A stretch of 64,000 nt of DNA, from NCBI RefSeq assembly GCF_014650115.1, contig NZ_BMUI01000022.1, positions 62,001 to 126,000 on the forward strand. Direction: 5' to 3'. Position 1 is the first letter of the stretch. Each line of letters starts with the position of its first letter. This DNA is from Streptomyces olivaceoviridis (GTDB taxonomy: Bacteria > Actinomycetota > Actinomycetes > Streptomycetales > Streptomycetaceae). The notes under the pieces are model-generated. The model was not told the origin of the DNA. It worked only from the letters and a program-made list of their open reading frames with translations, and searched no databases. A program made the position numbers and the translations under genes. Of the stretch, positions 18,317 through 26,219 are shown one piece after another.

Positions 18317-19234
18317 ATGGCCGTCGTCACGATGCGGGAGCTGCTGGAGAGCGGCGTCCACTTCGGTCACCAGACCCGTCGCTGGAACCCGAAGATGAAG
18401 CGCTTCATCTTCACCGAGCGCAACGGCATCTACATCATCGACCTGCTCCAGTCGCTGTCGTACATCGACCGCGCCTACGAGTTCGTCAAGGAGACCGTCG
18501 CCCACGGCGGCACGGTCATGTTCGTCGGCACGAAGAAGCAGGCGCAGGAGGCCATCGCCGAGCAGGCCACCCGCGTCGGCATGCCCTACGTCAACCAGCG
18601 CTGGCTGGGCGGCATGCTCACCAACTTCTCGACCGTCTACAAGCGTCTGCAGCGCCTCAAGGAGCTTGAGCAGATCGACTTCGAGGACGTCGCCGCGTCC
18701 GGTCTGACCAAGAAGGAGCTTCTCGTGCTCTCGCGCGAGAAGGCCAAGCTGGAGAAGACCCTCGGCGGTATCCGCGAGATGCAGAAGGTGCCCAGCGCCG
18801 TCTGGATCGTGGACACCAAGAAGGAGCACATCGCCGTTGGTGAGGCCCGGAAGCTGAACATCCCGGTCGTCGCGATCCTCGACACCAACTGCGACCCCGA
18901 CGAGGTCGACTACAAGATCCCGGGCAACGACGACGCGATCCGCTCCGTCACCCTGCTCACCCGCGTGATCGCCGACGCCGTCGCCGAGGGCCTCATCGCC
19001 CGCTCCGGCGTCGCCACCGGCGACAAGGGCGAGAAGGCCGCGGGCGAGCCGCTCGCCGAGTGGGAGCGTGACCTGCTCGAAGGTGAGAAGAAGGACGAGG
19101 CTCCGGCCGCCGAGGCCGAGAAGCCGGCCGAGGCCGCTGCCGAGGCTCCGGCCGCCGAGGCTCCGGTCGCCGAGGCTCCGGTCGCCGAGGCTCCGGTCGC
19201 CGAGGCCCCGGCCGCCGAGGCCGAGCAGGCCTGA
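18317..19234 (+). CDS. rpsB: 30S ribosomal protein S2
   Basis: This 305-residue protein opens MAVVTMRELLESGVHFGHQT and contains NQRWLGGMLTNF and the AVGEARKLNIPVVAILDTNC region. AAGGAGA 6 bases before the ATG fixes the start; the upstream open frame is spurious. The S2 fold ends near residue 250. The remaining 50 residues are an Ala/Glu/Pro repeat tail (EAPVA units) encoded by 15-bp DNA repeats. The 254-bp upstream gap should hold the promoter and leader. It is followed by a hairpin and then tsf. Confidence 0.98.
   Translation: MAVVTMRELLESGVHFGHQTRRWNPKMKRFIFTERNGIYIIDLLQSLSYIDRAYEFVKETVAHGGTVMFVGTKKQAQEAIAEQATRVGMPYVNQRWLGGMLTNFSTVYKRLQRLKELEQIDFEDVAASGLTKKELLVLSREKAKLEKTLGGIREMQKVPSAVWIVDTKKEHIAVGEARKLNIPVVAILDTNCDPDEVDYKIPGNDDAIRSVTLLTRVIADAVAEGLIARSGVATGDKGEKAAGEPLAEWERDLLEGEKKDEAPAAEAEKPAEAAAEAPAAEAPVAEAPVAEAPVAEAPAAEAEQA
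19139..19218 (+). repeat. 15-bp coding repeats in the rpsB 3' end
   Basis: The unit GCCGAGGCTCCGGYC is repeated about five times and encodes AEAPVA-type pentapeptides in the disordered S2 tail. The copies are nearly identical at DNA level, so copy number probably varies among strains. Confidence 0.8.
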
Positions 19235-19257
19235 CGCCGATCCGTCAGCGTTCGACG

Positions 19258-19286
19258 GCGGGGGCGGGACATGACTCCGCCCCCGC
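19258..19286 (+). terminator. Hairpin between rpsB and tsf (attenuator or terminator)
   Basis: GCGGGGGCGG and CCGCCCCCGC form a 10-bp perfect stem around a 9-base loop. It lies 23 bp after the rpsB stop and 100 bp before tsf. In many bacteria these two genes are cotranscribed with partial termination between them, and this hairpin could set the S2 to EF-Ts ratio. Confidence 0.75.
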
Positions 19287-19385
19287 TGTTCACCCGTAGG
19301 TCGGCACGACGTACGCGGTCCGCGACTACATGTGGGTCGCGACCGTGCGGATCTAAACCAGACTTCGAGAAAGACTCACAGACTC

Positions 19386-20222
19386 ATGGCGAACTACACC
19401 GCCGCCGACGTCAAGAAGCTCCGTGAGCTGACCGGCGCCGGCATGATGGACTGCAAGAAGGCGCTGGACGAGGCCGAGGGCAACGTCGAGAAGGCCGTCG
19501 AGGCGCTGCGCATCAAGGGCCAGAAGGGCGTCGCCAAGCGCGAGGGCCGCTCCGCCGAGAACGGCGCCGTGGTCTCCATCATCGCCGACGACAACTCCTC
19601 CGGTGTCCTGGTCGAGCTGAAGTGCGAGACGGACTTCGTCGCCAAGGGCGAGAAGTTCCAGGCCGTGGCCAACGCCATCGCCGAGCACGTCGCCAAGACG
19701 AACCCGGCCGACCTCCAGGCCCTGCTGGCCTCCGAGATCGAGCCCGGCAAGACCGTCCAGGCGTTCGTGGACGAGGCCAACGCCAACCTCGGCGAGAAGA
19801 TCGTCCTGGACCGCTTCGCGCAGTTCGCCGACGGCTACGTCACCGCCTACATGCACCGCACCATGCCCGACCTGCCCCCGCAGATCGGTGTCCTGGTCGA
19901 GCTCGACAAGCCGAACGCCGAGGTCGCCAAGGGCGTCGCCCAGCACATCGCCGCCTTCGCGCCGAAGTACCTCTCCAAGGAGGACGTGCCGGCCGACGTC
20001 GTCGAGTCCGAGCGCCGCATCGCCGAGGAGACCACCCGCGCCGAGGGCAAGCCCGAGGCCGCGATCGCCAAGATCGTCGAGGGTCGCCTCAACGGCTTCT
20101 TCAAGGACGCCACGCTGCTCGGCCAGCCGTACGCGCTCGACAACAAGAAGTCGGTCCAGAAGGTGCTGGACGAGGCCGGTGTCACCCTGAAGCGCTTCTC
20201 GCGCATCAAGGTCGGCATCTGA
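19386..20222 (+). CDS. tsf: Elongation factor Ts
   Basis: This 278-residue guanine nucleotide exchange factor recycles EF-Tu. The N-terminal UBA-like domain holds VKKLRELTGAGMMDCKKAL, and the signature CETDFVAKGEKF contains the Asp-Phe pair that contacts EF-Tu. The start at 19386 (MANYTAADVK) matches the family; the longer open frame is not used. It is downstream of rpsB, as in nearly all bacteria. Confidence 0.98.
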   Translation: MANYTAADVKKLRELTGAGMMDCKKALDEAEGNVEKAVEALRIKGQKGVAKREGRSAENGAVVSIIADDNSSGVLVELKCETDFVAKGEKFQAVANAIAEHVAKTNPADLQALLASEIEPGKTVQAFVDEANANLGEKIVLDRFAQFADGYVTAYMHRTMPDLPPQIGVLVELDKPNAEVAKGVAQHIAAFAPKYLSKEDVPADVVESERRIAEETTRAEGKPEAAIAKIVEGRLNGFFKDATLLGQPYALDNKKSVQKVLDEAGVTLKRFSRIKVGI

Positions 20223-20349
20223 GTCCGTACCGCGATCGACGCGCGACCCCCGGAGAAATCCACGAGGAAATCCCGATAGGGTCGACCGCAGTCGTCCGCG
20301 CACACCGCCACACCCCGGGGTGGGGCGGACGGCAGCAGATCTGACGAGG

Positions 20350-20399
20350 AGGCCATTGCCGCGTATGGGAGCGAAAAGCAACCCCATCGGCAATGGCCT
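20350..20399 (+). terminator. Long two-part hairpin between tsf and pyrH
   Basis: AGGCCATTGCCG (20350-20361) pairs perfectly with CGGCAATGGCCT (20388-20399), 12 bp. Inside it ATGGG (20365-20369) pairs with CCCAT (20383-20387) around an A-rich loop. CTTCTTCG follows. It is the likely terminator of the rpsB-tsf unit. A second potential hairpin lies at about 20297-20330 around CCCCGGGG. Confidence 0.8.
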
Positions 20400-20437
20400 T
20401 CTTCGTATGTGCAACACGTGAAAGAGTTGGGATCCCC

Positions 20438-21196
20438 ATGACCACCAAGGCCCAGAAGAGCGACGACGGCAAAGTGCGCGGCCGGTTTCTGCTGAAGCTG
20501 TCCGGAGAGGCCTTCTCCGGTGGCGGGGGCCTGGGCGTCGACCCGGACGTGGTGCACAAGATCGCCCGTGAGATCGCGGCCGTCGTGCGCGACGGCGCCC
20601 AGATCGCGGTCGTCATCGGCGGCGGCAACTTCTTCCGCGGCGCCGAACTCCAGCAGCGTGGCATGGACCGCGCCCGCTCCGACTACATGGGCATGCTCGG
20701 CACCGTGATGAACTGCCTCGCCCTCCAGGACTTCCTGGAGAAGGAGGGCATCCAGTCGCGCGTGCAGACCGCCATCACCATGGGCCAGGTCGCCGAGCCG
20801 TACATCCCGCTGCGCGCCGTGCGCCACCTGGAGAAGGGCCGCGTGGTCATCTTCGGCGCCGGTATGGGCATGCCCTACTTCTCCACCGACACCACCGCCG
20901 CCCAGCGCGCCCTGGAGATCGACGCCGAGGCGCTGCTCATGGGCAAGAACGGCGTGGACGGGGTCTACGACTCCGACCCCAAGACCAACCCCGACGCCGT
21001 CAAGTTCGACGCCCTCGGCTACGGCGAGGTCATCACCCGCGACCTCAAGGTCGCCGACGCCACCGCCATCACGCTGTGCCGCGACAACAAGCTCCCGATC
21101 CTCGTCTTCGAGCTTCTCGCGGAGGGCAATATCGCCCGCGCCGTCAAGGGTGAGAAGATCGGCACGCTGGTGGGTGACCAGGACAGCCGGGACTGA
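20438..21196 (+). CDS. pyrH: Uridylate kinase
   Basis: This 252-residue amino-acid-kinase-fold enzyme phosphorylates UMP to UDP. Motifs include FLLKLSGEAFSG, VVIGGGNFFRG and MGMLGTVMNCLALQDFLE; the segment GKNGVDGVYDSDPKTNP closes the active site. The ATG at 20438 (MTTKAQKSDDG) is preferred over an upstream ATG inside the leader. pyrH, frr and cdsA follow each other as in most bacteria. Confidence 0.97.
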   Translation: MTTKAQKSDDGKVRGRFLLKLSGEAFSGGGGLGVDPDVVHKIAREIAAVVRDGAQIAVVIGGGNFFRGAELQQRGMDRARSDYMGMLGTVMNCLALQDFLEKEGIQSRVQTAITMGQVAEPYIPLRAVRHLEKGRVVIFGAGMGMPYFSTDTTAAQRALEIDAEALLMGKNGVDGVYDSDPKTNPDAVKFDALGYGEVITRDLKVADATAITLCRDNKLPILVFELLAEGNIARAVKGEKIGTLVGDQDSRD

Positions 21197-21372
21197 CCCG
21201 GGACCAACCCGGCCGGTGATGTGCGGCCCTGTGAGGGGGCCGGACCCCGGCCGGGGGATGGACAATGTCCTGCCGGTCGGGAACCGTGCAGGAAGAAGAC
21301 GCGACGCAGCCGGCCGCCGACCGAGTTCAGGAACCGCAGCCGGGCCTTACTCAAGACACGCAGGAGCAAGTG

Positions 21373-21930
21373 GTGATCGAAGAGACCCTCCTCGAAGCCG
21401 AGGAGAAGATGGAGAAGGCCGTCGTGGTCGCCAAGGAGGACTTCGCCGCGATCCGCACCGGCCGTGCGCACCCGGCGATGTTCAACAAGATCGTGGCCGA
21501 CTACTACGGTGCCCCGACGCCGATCAACCAGCTGGCCTCGTTCTCCGTGCCGGAGCCGCGCATGGCGGTCGTGACCCCGTTCGACAAGAGCGCTCTGCGC
21601 AACATCGAGCAGGCCATCCGCGACTCCGACCTGGGCGTCAACCCCAGCAACGACGGCAACATCATCCGGGTGGTGTTCCCCGAGCTGACCGAGGAGCGCC
21701 GCCGCGAGTACATCAAGGTGGCCAAGGGCAAGGGCGAGGACGCCAAGGTCTCGATCCGCTCGGTGCGCCGCAAGGCCAAGGACGCCATCGACAAGCTGAT
21801 CAAGGACGGCGAGGTCGGCGAGGACGAGGGCCGCCGCGCGGAGAAGGAACTCGACGACACCACGGCGAAGTACGTCGCCCAGGTGGACGAGCTCCTCAAG
21901 CACAAGGAAGCGGAGCTGCTCGAAGTCTGA
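21373..21930 (+). CDS. frr: Ribosome recycling factor
   Basis: This 185-residue factor splits post-termination ribosomes together with EF-G. FAAIRTGRAHPAMF, PFDKSALRNIEQAI and FPELTEERRREYIKVAK are diagnostic. AGGAG at 21362-21366 selects the GTG at 21373 (VIEETLLEAEEKM) rather than earlier in-frame starts. The stop overlaps the cdsA start (TGATG), which implies coupling. A 176-bp gap separates it from pyrH. Confidence 0.97.
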   Translation: MIEETLLEAEEKMEKAVVVAKEDFAAIRTGRAHPAMFNKIVADYYGAPTPINQLASFSVPEPRMAVVTPFDKSALRNIEQAIRDSDLGVNPSNDGNIIRVVFPELTEERRREYIKVAKGKGEDAKVSIRSVRRKAKDAIDKLIKDGEVGEDEGRRAEKELDDTTAKYVAQVDELLKHKEAELLEV

Positions 21931-23075
21931 TGAGCGACTCTTCCTGGGGGGCGCCGCCAGCGGCGGGCCAGGCCGGGTACTGGGGGCCCACCGGCGGTGG
22001 GCCCGCCCAGCCTGTCCCGGGGGCCGGCCCGGCGGGTCCCGCATACGATGCGCCTGAGGCGCAGCAGACTCGCCCCATGTCCATCGTGCCCGACGCCCCC
22101 GCGTACGGCGGAGGAGACCAGGACGACGACCGGGGGGCCGCTCGACTGAGCGGCCCCTTGTTCCGAGACGAGACGTTCCAGGTCCGGGAACTCCCGGCCG
22201 AGACCCAGAACCCGGAGCCCATGCCCGACGTCCCGCAGCCGGCGCCAGCGCCGCAGAAGAAGAGCGCGGGCCGTGACCTGAGCGCGGCCATAGGCGTCGG
22301 CGTCGGGCTCGGTGTGGTGATCGTCGCGTCCCTGTTCATCGTCAAGGCCGTGTTCGTCGGCGTGATCGCGGTCGCCGTCGTCGTCGGCCTGTGGGAGCTG
22401 ACCAGCAGGCTCCAGGAGCGCAAGGGCATCAAGGCGCCGCTGGTGCCGCTCGCGGTCGGCGGCGCGGCGATGGTCGTCGCCGGCTACGCGCGGGGGGCCG
22501 GGGGCGCGTGGGTCGCCATGGCGCTGACGGCGCTGGCCGCGCTGGTCTGGCGGATGACGGAGCCGCCGGAGAACTACCTCAGGGACGTCACGGCCGGCCT
22601 CTTCGCCGCGTTCTACGTGCCGTTCCTGGCCACGTTCGTCGCGATGATGCTCACCGCCGACGACGGTCCCTGGCGGGTGCTCACCTTCCTGCTCCTGACG
22701 GTCGTGAGCGACACCGGCGCCTACGCGGTCGGCTGGCGCTTCGGCAAGCACAAGCTCGCGCCGCGCATCAGCCCCGGCAAGACCCGCGAGGGGCTGCTGG
22801 GCGCGGTGCTGTTCGCGATGGTCGCCGGCGCGCTGTGCATGCAGTTCCTGATCGACGGCGGCATCTGGTGGCAGGGCCTGCTGCTGGGCCTCGCGGTCGC
22901 GGCCAGCGCCACGCTGGGCGACCTCGGCGAATCCATGATCAAGCGGGACCTGGGCATCAAGGACATGGGCACCTTGCTTCCCGGGCACGGCGGCATCATG
23001 GACCGGCTCGACTCGCTGCTGCCCACGGCGCCGGTGGTGTGGCTGCTGATGGTGATCTTCGTCGGCTCCACGTGA
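21930..23075 (+). CDS. cdsA: Phosphatidate cytidylyltransferase
   Basis: This 381-residue integral membrane enzyme makes CDP-diacylglycerol from phosphatidic acid and CTP. The first 110 residues form a Pro/Gly-rich cytosolic extension common in Streptomyces. About eight membrane helices follow. SDTGAYAVGWRFGKHKL and the CDS signature LGDLGESMIKRDLGIKDMG near the C terminus carry the metal-binding Asp residues. Translation is coupled to frr by the overlapping ATG at 21930. Confidence 0.95.
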   Translation: MSDSSWGAPPAAGQAGYWGPTGGGPAQPVPGAGPAGPAYDAPEAQQTRPMSIVPDAPAYGGGDQDDDRGAARLSGPLFRDETFQVRELPAETQNPEPMPDVPQPAPAPQKKSAGRDLSAAIGVGVGLGVVIVASLFIVKAVFVGVIAVAVVVGLWELTSRLQERKGIKAPLVPLAVGGAAMVVAGYARGAGGAWVAMALTALAALVWRMTEPPENYLRDVTAGLFAAFYVPFLATFVAMMLTADDGPWRVLTFLLLTVVSDTGAYAVGWRFGKHKLAPRISPGKTREGLLGAVLFAMVAGALCMQFLIDGGIWWQGLLLGLAVAASATLGDLGESMIKRDLGIKDMGTLLPGHGGIMDRLDSLLPTAPVVWLLMVIFVGST

Positions 23076-23095
23076 GCCGTACGGTACGTCTCTTC

Positions 23096-23124
23096 GGCCT
23101 CCGCCTCTGAACAGGGCGGGGGCC
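23096..23124 (+). terminator. Hairpin after cdsA
   Basis: GGCCTCCGCC pairs with GGCGGGGGCC (one T-G wobble) around a 9-base loop, 20 bases after the cdsA stop. Confidence 0.75.
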
Positions 23125-23156
23125 GTTGTCGTACCCGGACCACCCCGCCCCGCCGA

Positions 23157-23253
23157 CTCGGACACCTCCGCCCCCCGACGCCGCAGCGGGCGTCGGCGGC
23201 CGGCGCCGTGCTCGGACACCTCCGCACCCGGATGCCGCAGCAGGAGTCGGCGG
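23157..23253. repeat. Imperfect direct duplication, 54-bp period, upstream of the P450
   Basis: The 43 bases from 23157 and the 43 from 23211 align without gaps at 38 positions, both starting CTCGGACACCTCCGC and both ending GTCGGCGG. The duplicate fills most of the gap between the cdsA terminator and the P450 start and may contain paired regulatory sites. Confidence 0.8.
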
Positions 23254-23331
23254 GTGGTGCCGACGCGCGGCAGACTCCCTCAGAGGACGGCCGTTCCACC
23301 GCCGCCCGGCGACGCAGCAGGGAGTGAGCCG

Positions 23332-24612
23332 ATGCCCCTCGACCCGACGCCCGCCCCGTCCGACCCGGCCCTCGCCCCGTCCGACCCCGGCCCCGGCCAG
23401 GTCCCCACCCCGCCACCCCCGCCCATCCGGTTCTGGCCCGTCGAGGATCTGCCCGCGCTCGTTCCCGATCCGTTTCTGGACGTGCTGGCACGTGAGGAGC
23501 CGGTCGCGCGGATCAGGCTGCCGTACGGCGAGGGGTGCGCGTGGCTGGTCACACGGTACGAGGACGTCCGGTTCGTCACCTCGGACCCGCGCTTCTCCCG
23601 GGAACAGGTCGTCGGCCGCGCCGTCACCACCATGCGCCCGGTGCCGGTGGCCTCGCAGACGGCGGGCCTTCAGTACATCGATCCGCCCCGGCACACCCGG
23701 CTGCGGGGGGTAGTCGCCCGCGCGTTCACCGGGCCGAGCATGCGGCGGCTGCGACCGCTCGCGGAGCGCAGGGCCGAGGCCTTGCTCGACGGGATGGAAC
23801 GCGCCGGCGCCCCGGCCGACCTCATGGAACACCTGCACGGCCCCTTCCCGATCGCCGTGCTCCGCGACTTCCTCGGCGTGGAGGAGGAGGACTGGCACCG
23901 CTGGGCCGCGACGGGCGAGGCCCTGCTGTCCGCGGGAGCCGATTCGGAGGAGCGGGCCAGGGAGGCGGCTCGGACCACCCGGGCCCGGATCACCGAACTG
24001 CTCCGAAGGCGCCGAGCGGACCCCCGCGACGATCTTGCGGGCGTGCTGGCGCGGGCCGCCGAGGCCGGCGAGATCACCGACGACGAGGCGGTCTCCCTCG
24101 CCATCGCCGTCCAGGTCAGCGGCGGCCACGCGGTCCGCAACAACAGCGGTTCGATGATGTACGCGCTGCTCACCCACCCCGGCCACCTCCACCGGCTGCG
24201 CCGCGAGCCGGAGTTGCTGCCCCGGGCCGTGGAGGAGCTGTTCCGCTACGTCCCGCACCGCAACGGCGTCGGCATCCCCCGCGTCGCCACGGAGGACGTG
24301 GAGGTCGGCGGCCGGCTGATCCGGGCCGGTGACGTCGTCTACAACGCCTACCTCGCCGCCAACCGCGACCCCGAGGTCTTCCCCGACCCGGACGCCCTGG
24401 ACTTCGACCGCGACAACCTGGCCCACGTGGCCTTCGGGCACGGCCCGCACCACTGCCTGGCCGCCGTCATGGCCCGCATGGAGGCCGAGGTCATGATCGG
24501 CGCCGTACTCAATCGCTTCCCCGGCATCCGCCTGGCCGTGCCGCCCGAGGAGGTGGAGTTCCAACGGCGGGGGCTGATCCGCGGGCCGAGGACCCTGCCC
24601 GTGACGTGGTGA
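23332..24612 (+). CDS. Cytochrome P450 with atypical I helix
   Basis: The 426-residue haem monooxygenase starts at ATG 23332 behind an AGGGAG ribosome site. The haem-binding loop FGHGPHHCLA has Cys375 as ligand and the K-helix ExxR is E302-L-F-R305. The I helix reads SGGHAVRNNSG (263-273): where most P450s have (A/G)G-x-(D/E)-T, the acid is Ala267 and the Thr is Val268. This pair normally delivers protons to activate O2, so the chemistry may be unusual or substrate-assisted. No ferredoxin or biosynthetic gene is adjacent. The first 35 residues are Pro-rich. Confidence 0.9.
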   Translation: MPLDPTPAPSDPALAPSDPGPGQVPTPPPPPIRFWPVEDLPALVPDPFLDVLAREEPVARIRLPYGEGCAWLVTRYEDVRFVTSDPRFSREQVVGRAVTTMRPVPVASQTAGLQYIDPPRHTRLRGVVARAFTGPSMRRLRPLAERRAEALLDGMERAGAPADLMEHLHGPFPIAVLRDFLGVEEEDWHRWAATGEALLSAGADSEERAREAARTTRARITELLRRRRADPRDDLAGVLARAAEAGEITDDEAVSLAIAVQVSGGHAVRNNSGSMMYALLTHPGHLHRLRREPELLPRAVEELFRYVPHRNGVGIPRVATEDVEVGGRLIRAGDVVYNAYLAANRDPEVFPDPDALDFDRDNLAHVAFGHGPHHCLAAVMARMEAEVMIGAVLNRFPGIRLAVPPEEVEFQRRGLIRGPRTLPVTW

Positions 24613-24652
24613 CACGTCGCATGGCAAGGTACGCGGGAACACAGGGGGCAAC

Positions 24653-24841
24653 ATGATCTTTCTACTGCTCGGCGTCCTGGTGCTCGTCATCGGCGGCTGC
24701 GTGTGCGTGGTGTGGGCGGAGCGCGGCGGCCCGCGCTGGGTCAGGATCGTCGCGGCCCTCACGCGCGGCGCGGGCGAACTGGTGAGCAGCGCCCAGAAGA
24801 GCCGGAGCCGGAACCGGAGCGGGGACACCGACGGCGACTAG
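24653..24841 (+). CDS. Small single-pass membrane protein, function unknown
   Basis: This 62-residue protein has an N-terminal transmembrane helix (MIFLLLGVLVLVIGGCVCVV) and a basic, Ser-rich cytosolic tail. AGGGGGCA precedes the ATG by 4 bases. It lies 40 bp after the P450 gene on the same strand and may be cotranscribed with it. I recognise no family. Confidence 0.6.
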   Translation: MIFLLLGVLVLVIGGCVCVVWAERGGPRWVRIVAALTRGAGELVSSAQKSRSRNRSGDTDGD

Positions 24842-24901
24842 GAACGGCCGCGTCACACACCCGCCGGGCCACCCGTGTGGATCTGCGACACTGGTAAGAC
24901 C

Positions 24902-26008
24902 ATGCCCAAGCCCGGAGAACTCACTTTCGTCGCGCCGCGCGGAGCCAAGAAGCCGCCGCGGCATCTCGCCGACCTCACGCCCGCCGAGCGCAAGGACGCC
25001 GTGGCCGGGATCGGTGAGAAGCCGTTCCGTGCCAAGCAGCTCTCGCAGCACTACTTCGCGCGGTACGCGCACGACCCGGAGCAGTGGACCGACATCCCCG
25101 CCGGTTCCCGCGCCAAGCTCCAGGAGGCGCTGTTCCCGGAGCTGATGACCGTCGTCCGGCATCTGTCCACCGACCAGGGGACCACGCGCAAGACGCTGTG
25201 GCGGCTGTTCGACGGGACGCTGGTCGAGTCCGTGCTCATGCGGTACCCGGACCGGGTCACCATGTGCATCAGCTCGCAGGCCGGGTGCGGTATGAACTGC
25301 CCGTTCTGCGCGACCGGGCAGGCCGGGCTGGACCGGAACCTGTCCACCGCGGAGATCGTCCACCAGATCGTGGACGGCATGCGGGCGCTGCGGGACGGCG
25401 AGGTGCCCGGCGGGCCCGCGCGGCTGTCCAACATCGTCTTCATGGGGATGGGCGAGCCCCTCGCCAACTACAAGCGGGTCGTCGGCGCCATCCGGGCGCT
25501 CACCGACCCGGCCCCGGACGGCCTCGGTCTCTCGCAGCGCGGGATCACCGTCTCCACCGTCGGACTCGTGCCGGCCATCCACCGGTTCGCCGACGAGGGC
25601 CTCAAGTGTCGCCTCGCGATCTCGCTGCACGCCCCCGACGACGAACTGCGCGACACCCTCGTCCCCGTGAACACGCGGTGGAAGGTGCGCGAGGTGCTGG
25701 ACGCCGGGTTCGAGTACACCGAGAAGTCCGGGCGCCGGCTGTCCATCGAGTACGCGCTCATCCGCGACATCAACGACCAGGCATGGCGGGGCGACAGGCT
25801 CGGGCGGCTGCTGAAGGGCAAGCCCGTGCACGTCAACCTCATCCCGCTGAACCCGACGCCGGGGTCGAAGTGGACCGCGTCGCGGCCGGAGGACGAGAAG
25901 GCGTTCGTGGAGGCCATCGCGGCGCACGGTGTGCCCGTCACCGTCCGGGACACCCGGGGACAGGAGATCGACGGGGCCTGCGGTCAGCTCGCGGCCACCG
26001 AGCGGTAA
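24902..26008 (+). CDS. rlmN: Dual-specificity RNA methyltransferase RlmN (23S rRNA A2503 / tRNA A37)
   Basis: This 368-residue radical SAM enzyme has the cluster motif C-GMN-CPFC in SQAGCGMNCPFCATGQ, which binds the 4Fe-4S cluster. MGMGEPLANYKRVV and the C-terminal RDTRGQEIDGACGQL, with the second catalytic Cys, complete the active site. The ATG at 24902 gives the usual N terminus MPKPGELTFVAPRG; an earlier in-frame start at 24875 is unlikely. It is followed at once by the TPP riboswitch of the thi operon. Confidence 0.96.
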   Translation: MPKPGELTFVAPRGAKKPPRHLADLTPAERKDAVAGIGEKPFRAKQLSQHYFARYAHDPEQWTDIPAGSRAKLQEALFPELMTVVRHLSTDQGTTRKTLWRLFDGTLVESVLMRYPDRVTMCISSQAGCGMNCPFCATGQAGLDRNLSTAEIVHQIVDGMRALRDGEVPGGPARLSNIVFMGMGEPLANYKRVVGAIRALTDPAPDGLGLSQRGITVSTVGLVPAIHRFADEGLKCRLAISLHAPDDELRDTLVPVNTRWKVREVLDAGFEYTEKSGRRLSIEYALIRDINDQAWRGDRLGRLLKGKPVHVNLIPLNPTPGSKWTASRPEDEKAFVEAIAAHGVPVTVRDTRGQEIDGACGQLAATER

Positions 26009-26035
26009 TCTGACCCCGTCCACATATCTTCATAT

Positions 26036-26127
26036 TCCGACAGGGGAGCGCCACAGCGCTGAGAGTGCGGCACCGGGCCGCAGACCCTCTGAACCTCGCC
26101 CAGGTCATTCTGGGTAGGAAGTTCGGT
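26036..26127 (+). ncRNA. TPP riboswitch (THI element)
   Basis: The sequence holds the conserved thi-box core: ACAGGGGAGC at the P1/P2 side, CTGAGA at 26059-26064 (the pyrimidine-sensing loop), ACCCTCTGAACCT at 26084-26096, and the closing GGGTAGGAAG at 26112-26121. The order and spacing match known TPP riboswitches. It sits 93 bp upstream of the thiB start and precedes a strong hairpin, so thiamine pyrophosphate should turn the operon off. Confidence 0.95.
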
Positions 26128-26145
26128 CATCACTCAAGCTGTTGC

Positions 26146-26183
26146 GCCCTGCCCGGGTCTCCCCAGCGGAGCCCGGGCAGGGC
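26146..26183 (+). terminator. Riboswitch-linked terminator hairpin
   Basis: GCCCTGCCCGGG (26146-26157) pairs perfectly with CCCGGGCAGGGC (26172-26183), a 12-bp stem with a 14-base loop. It lies 18 bases after the TPP aptamer and upstream of the thiB ribosome site (AGGAGGA, 26207-26213). It is the natural expression platform for transcriptional control, although a clear T run is missing. Confidence 0.8.
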
Positions 26184-26219
26184 CGCGTCTCTTCCTGGCC
26201 CACCCCAGGAGGACATCCA

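Noticed and set aside
21150..21929. N-terminal extension of the cdsA frame
   Set aside because: It is the shadow of frr. The ATG 21930 overlapping the frr stop gives the normal CdsA length.
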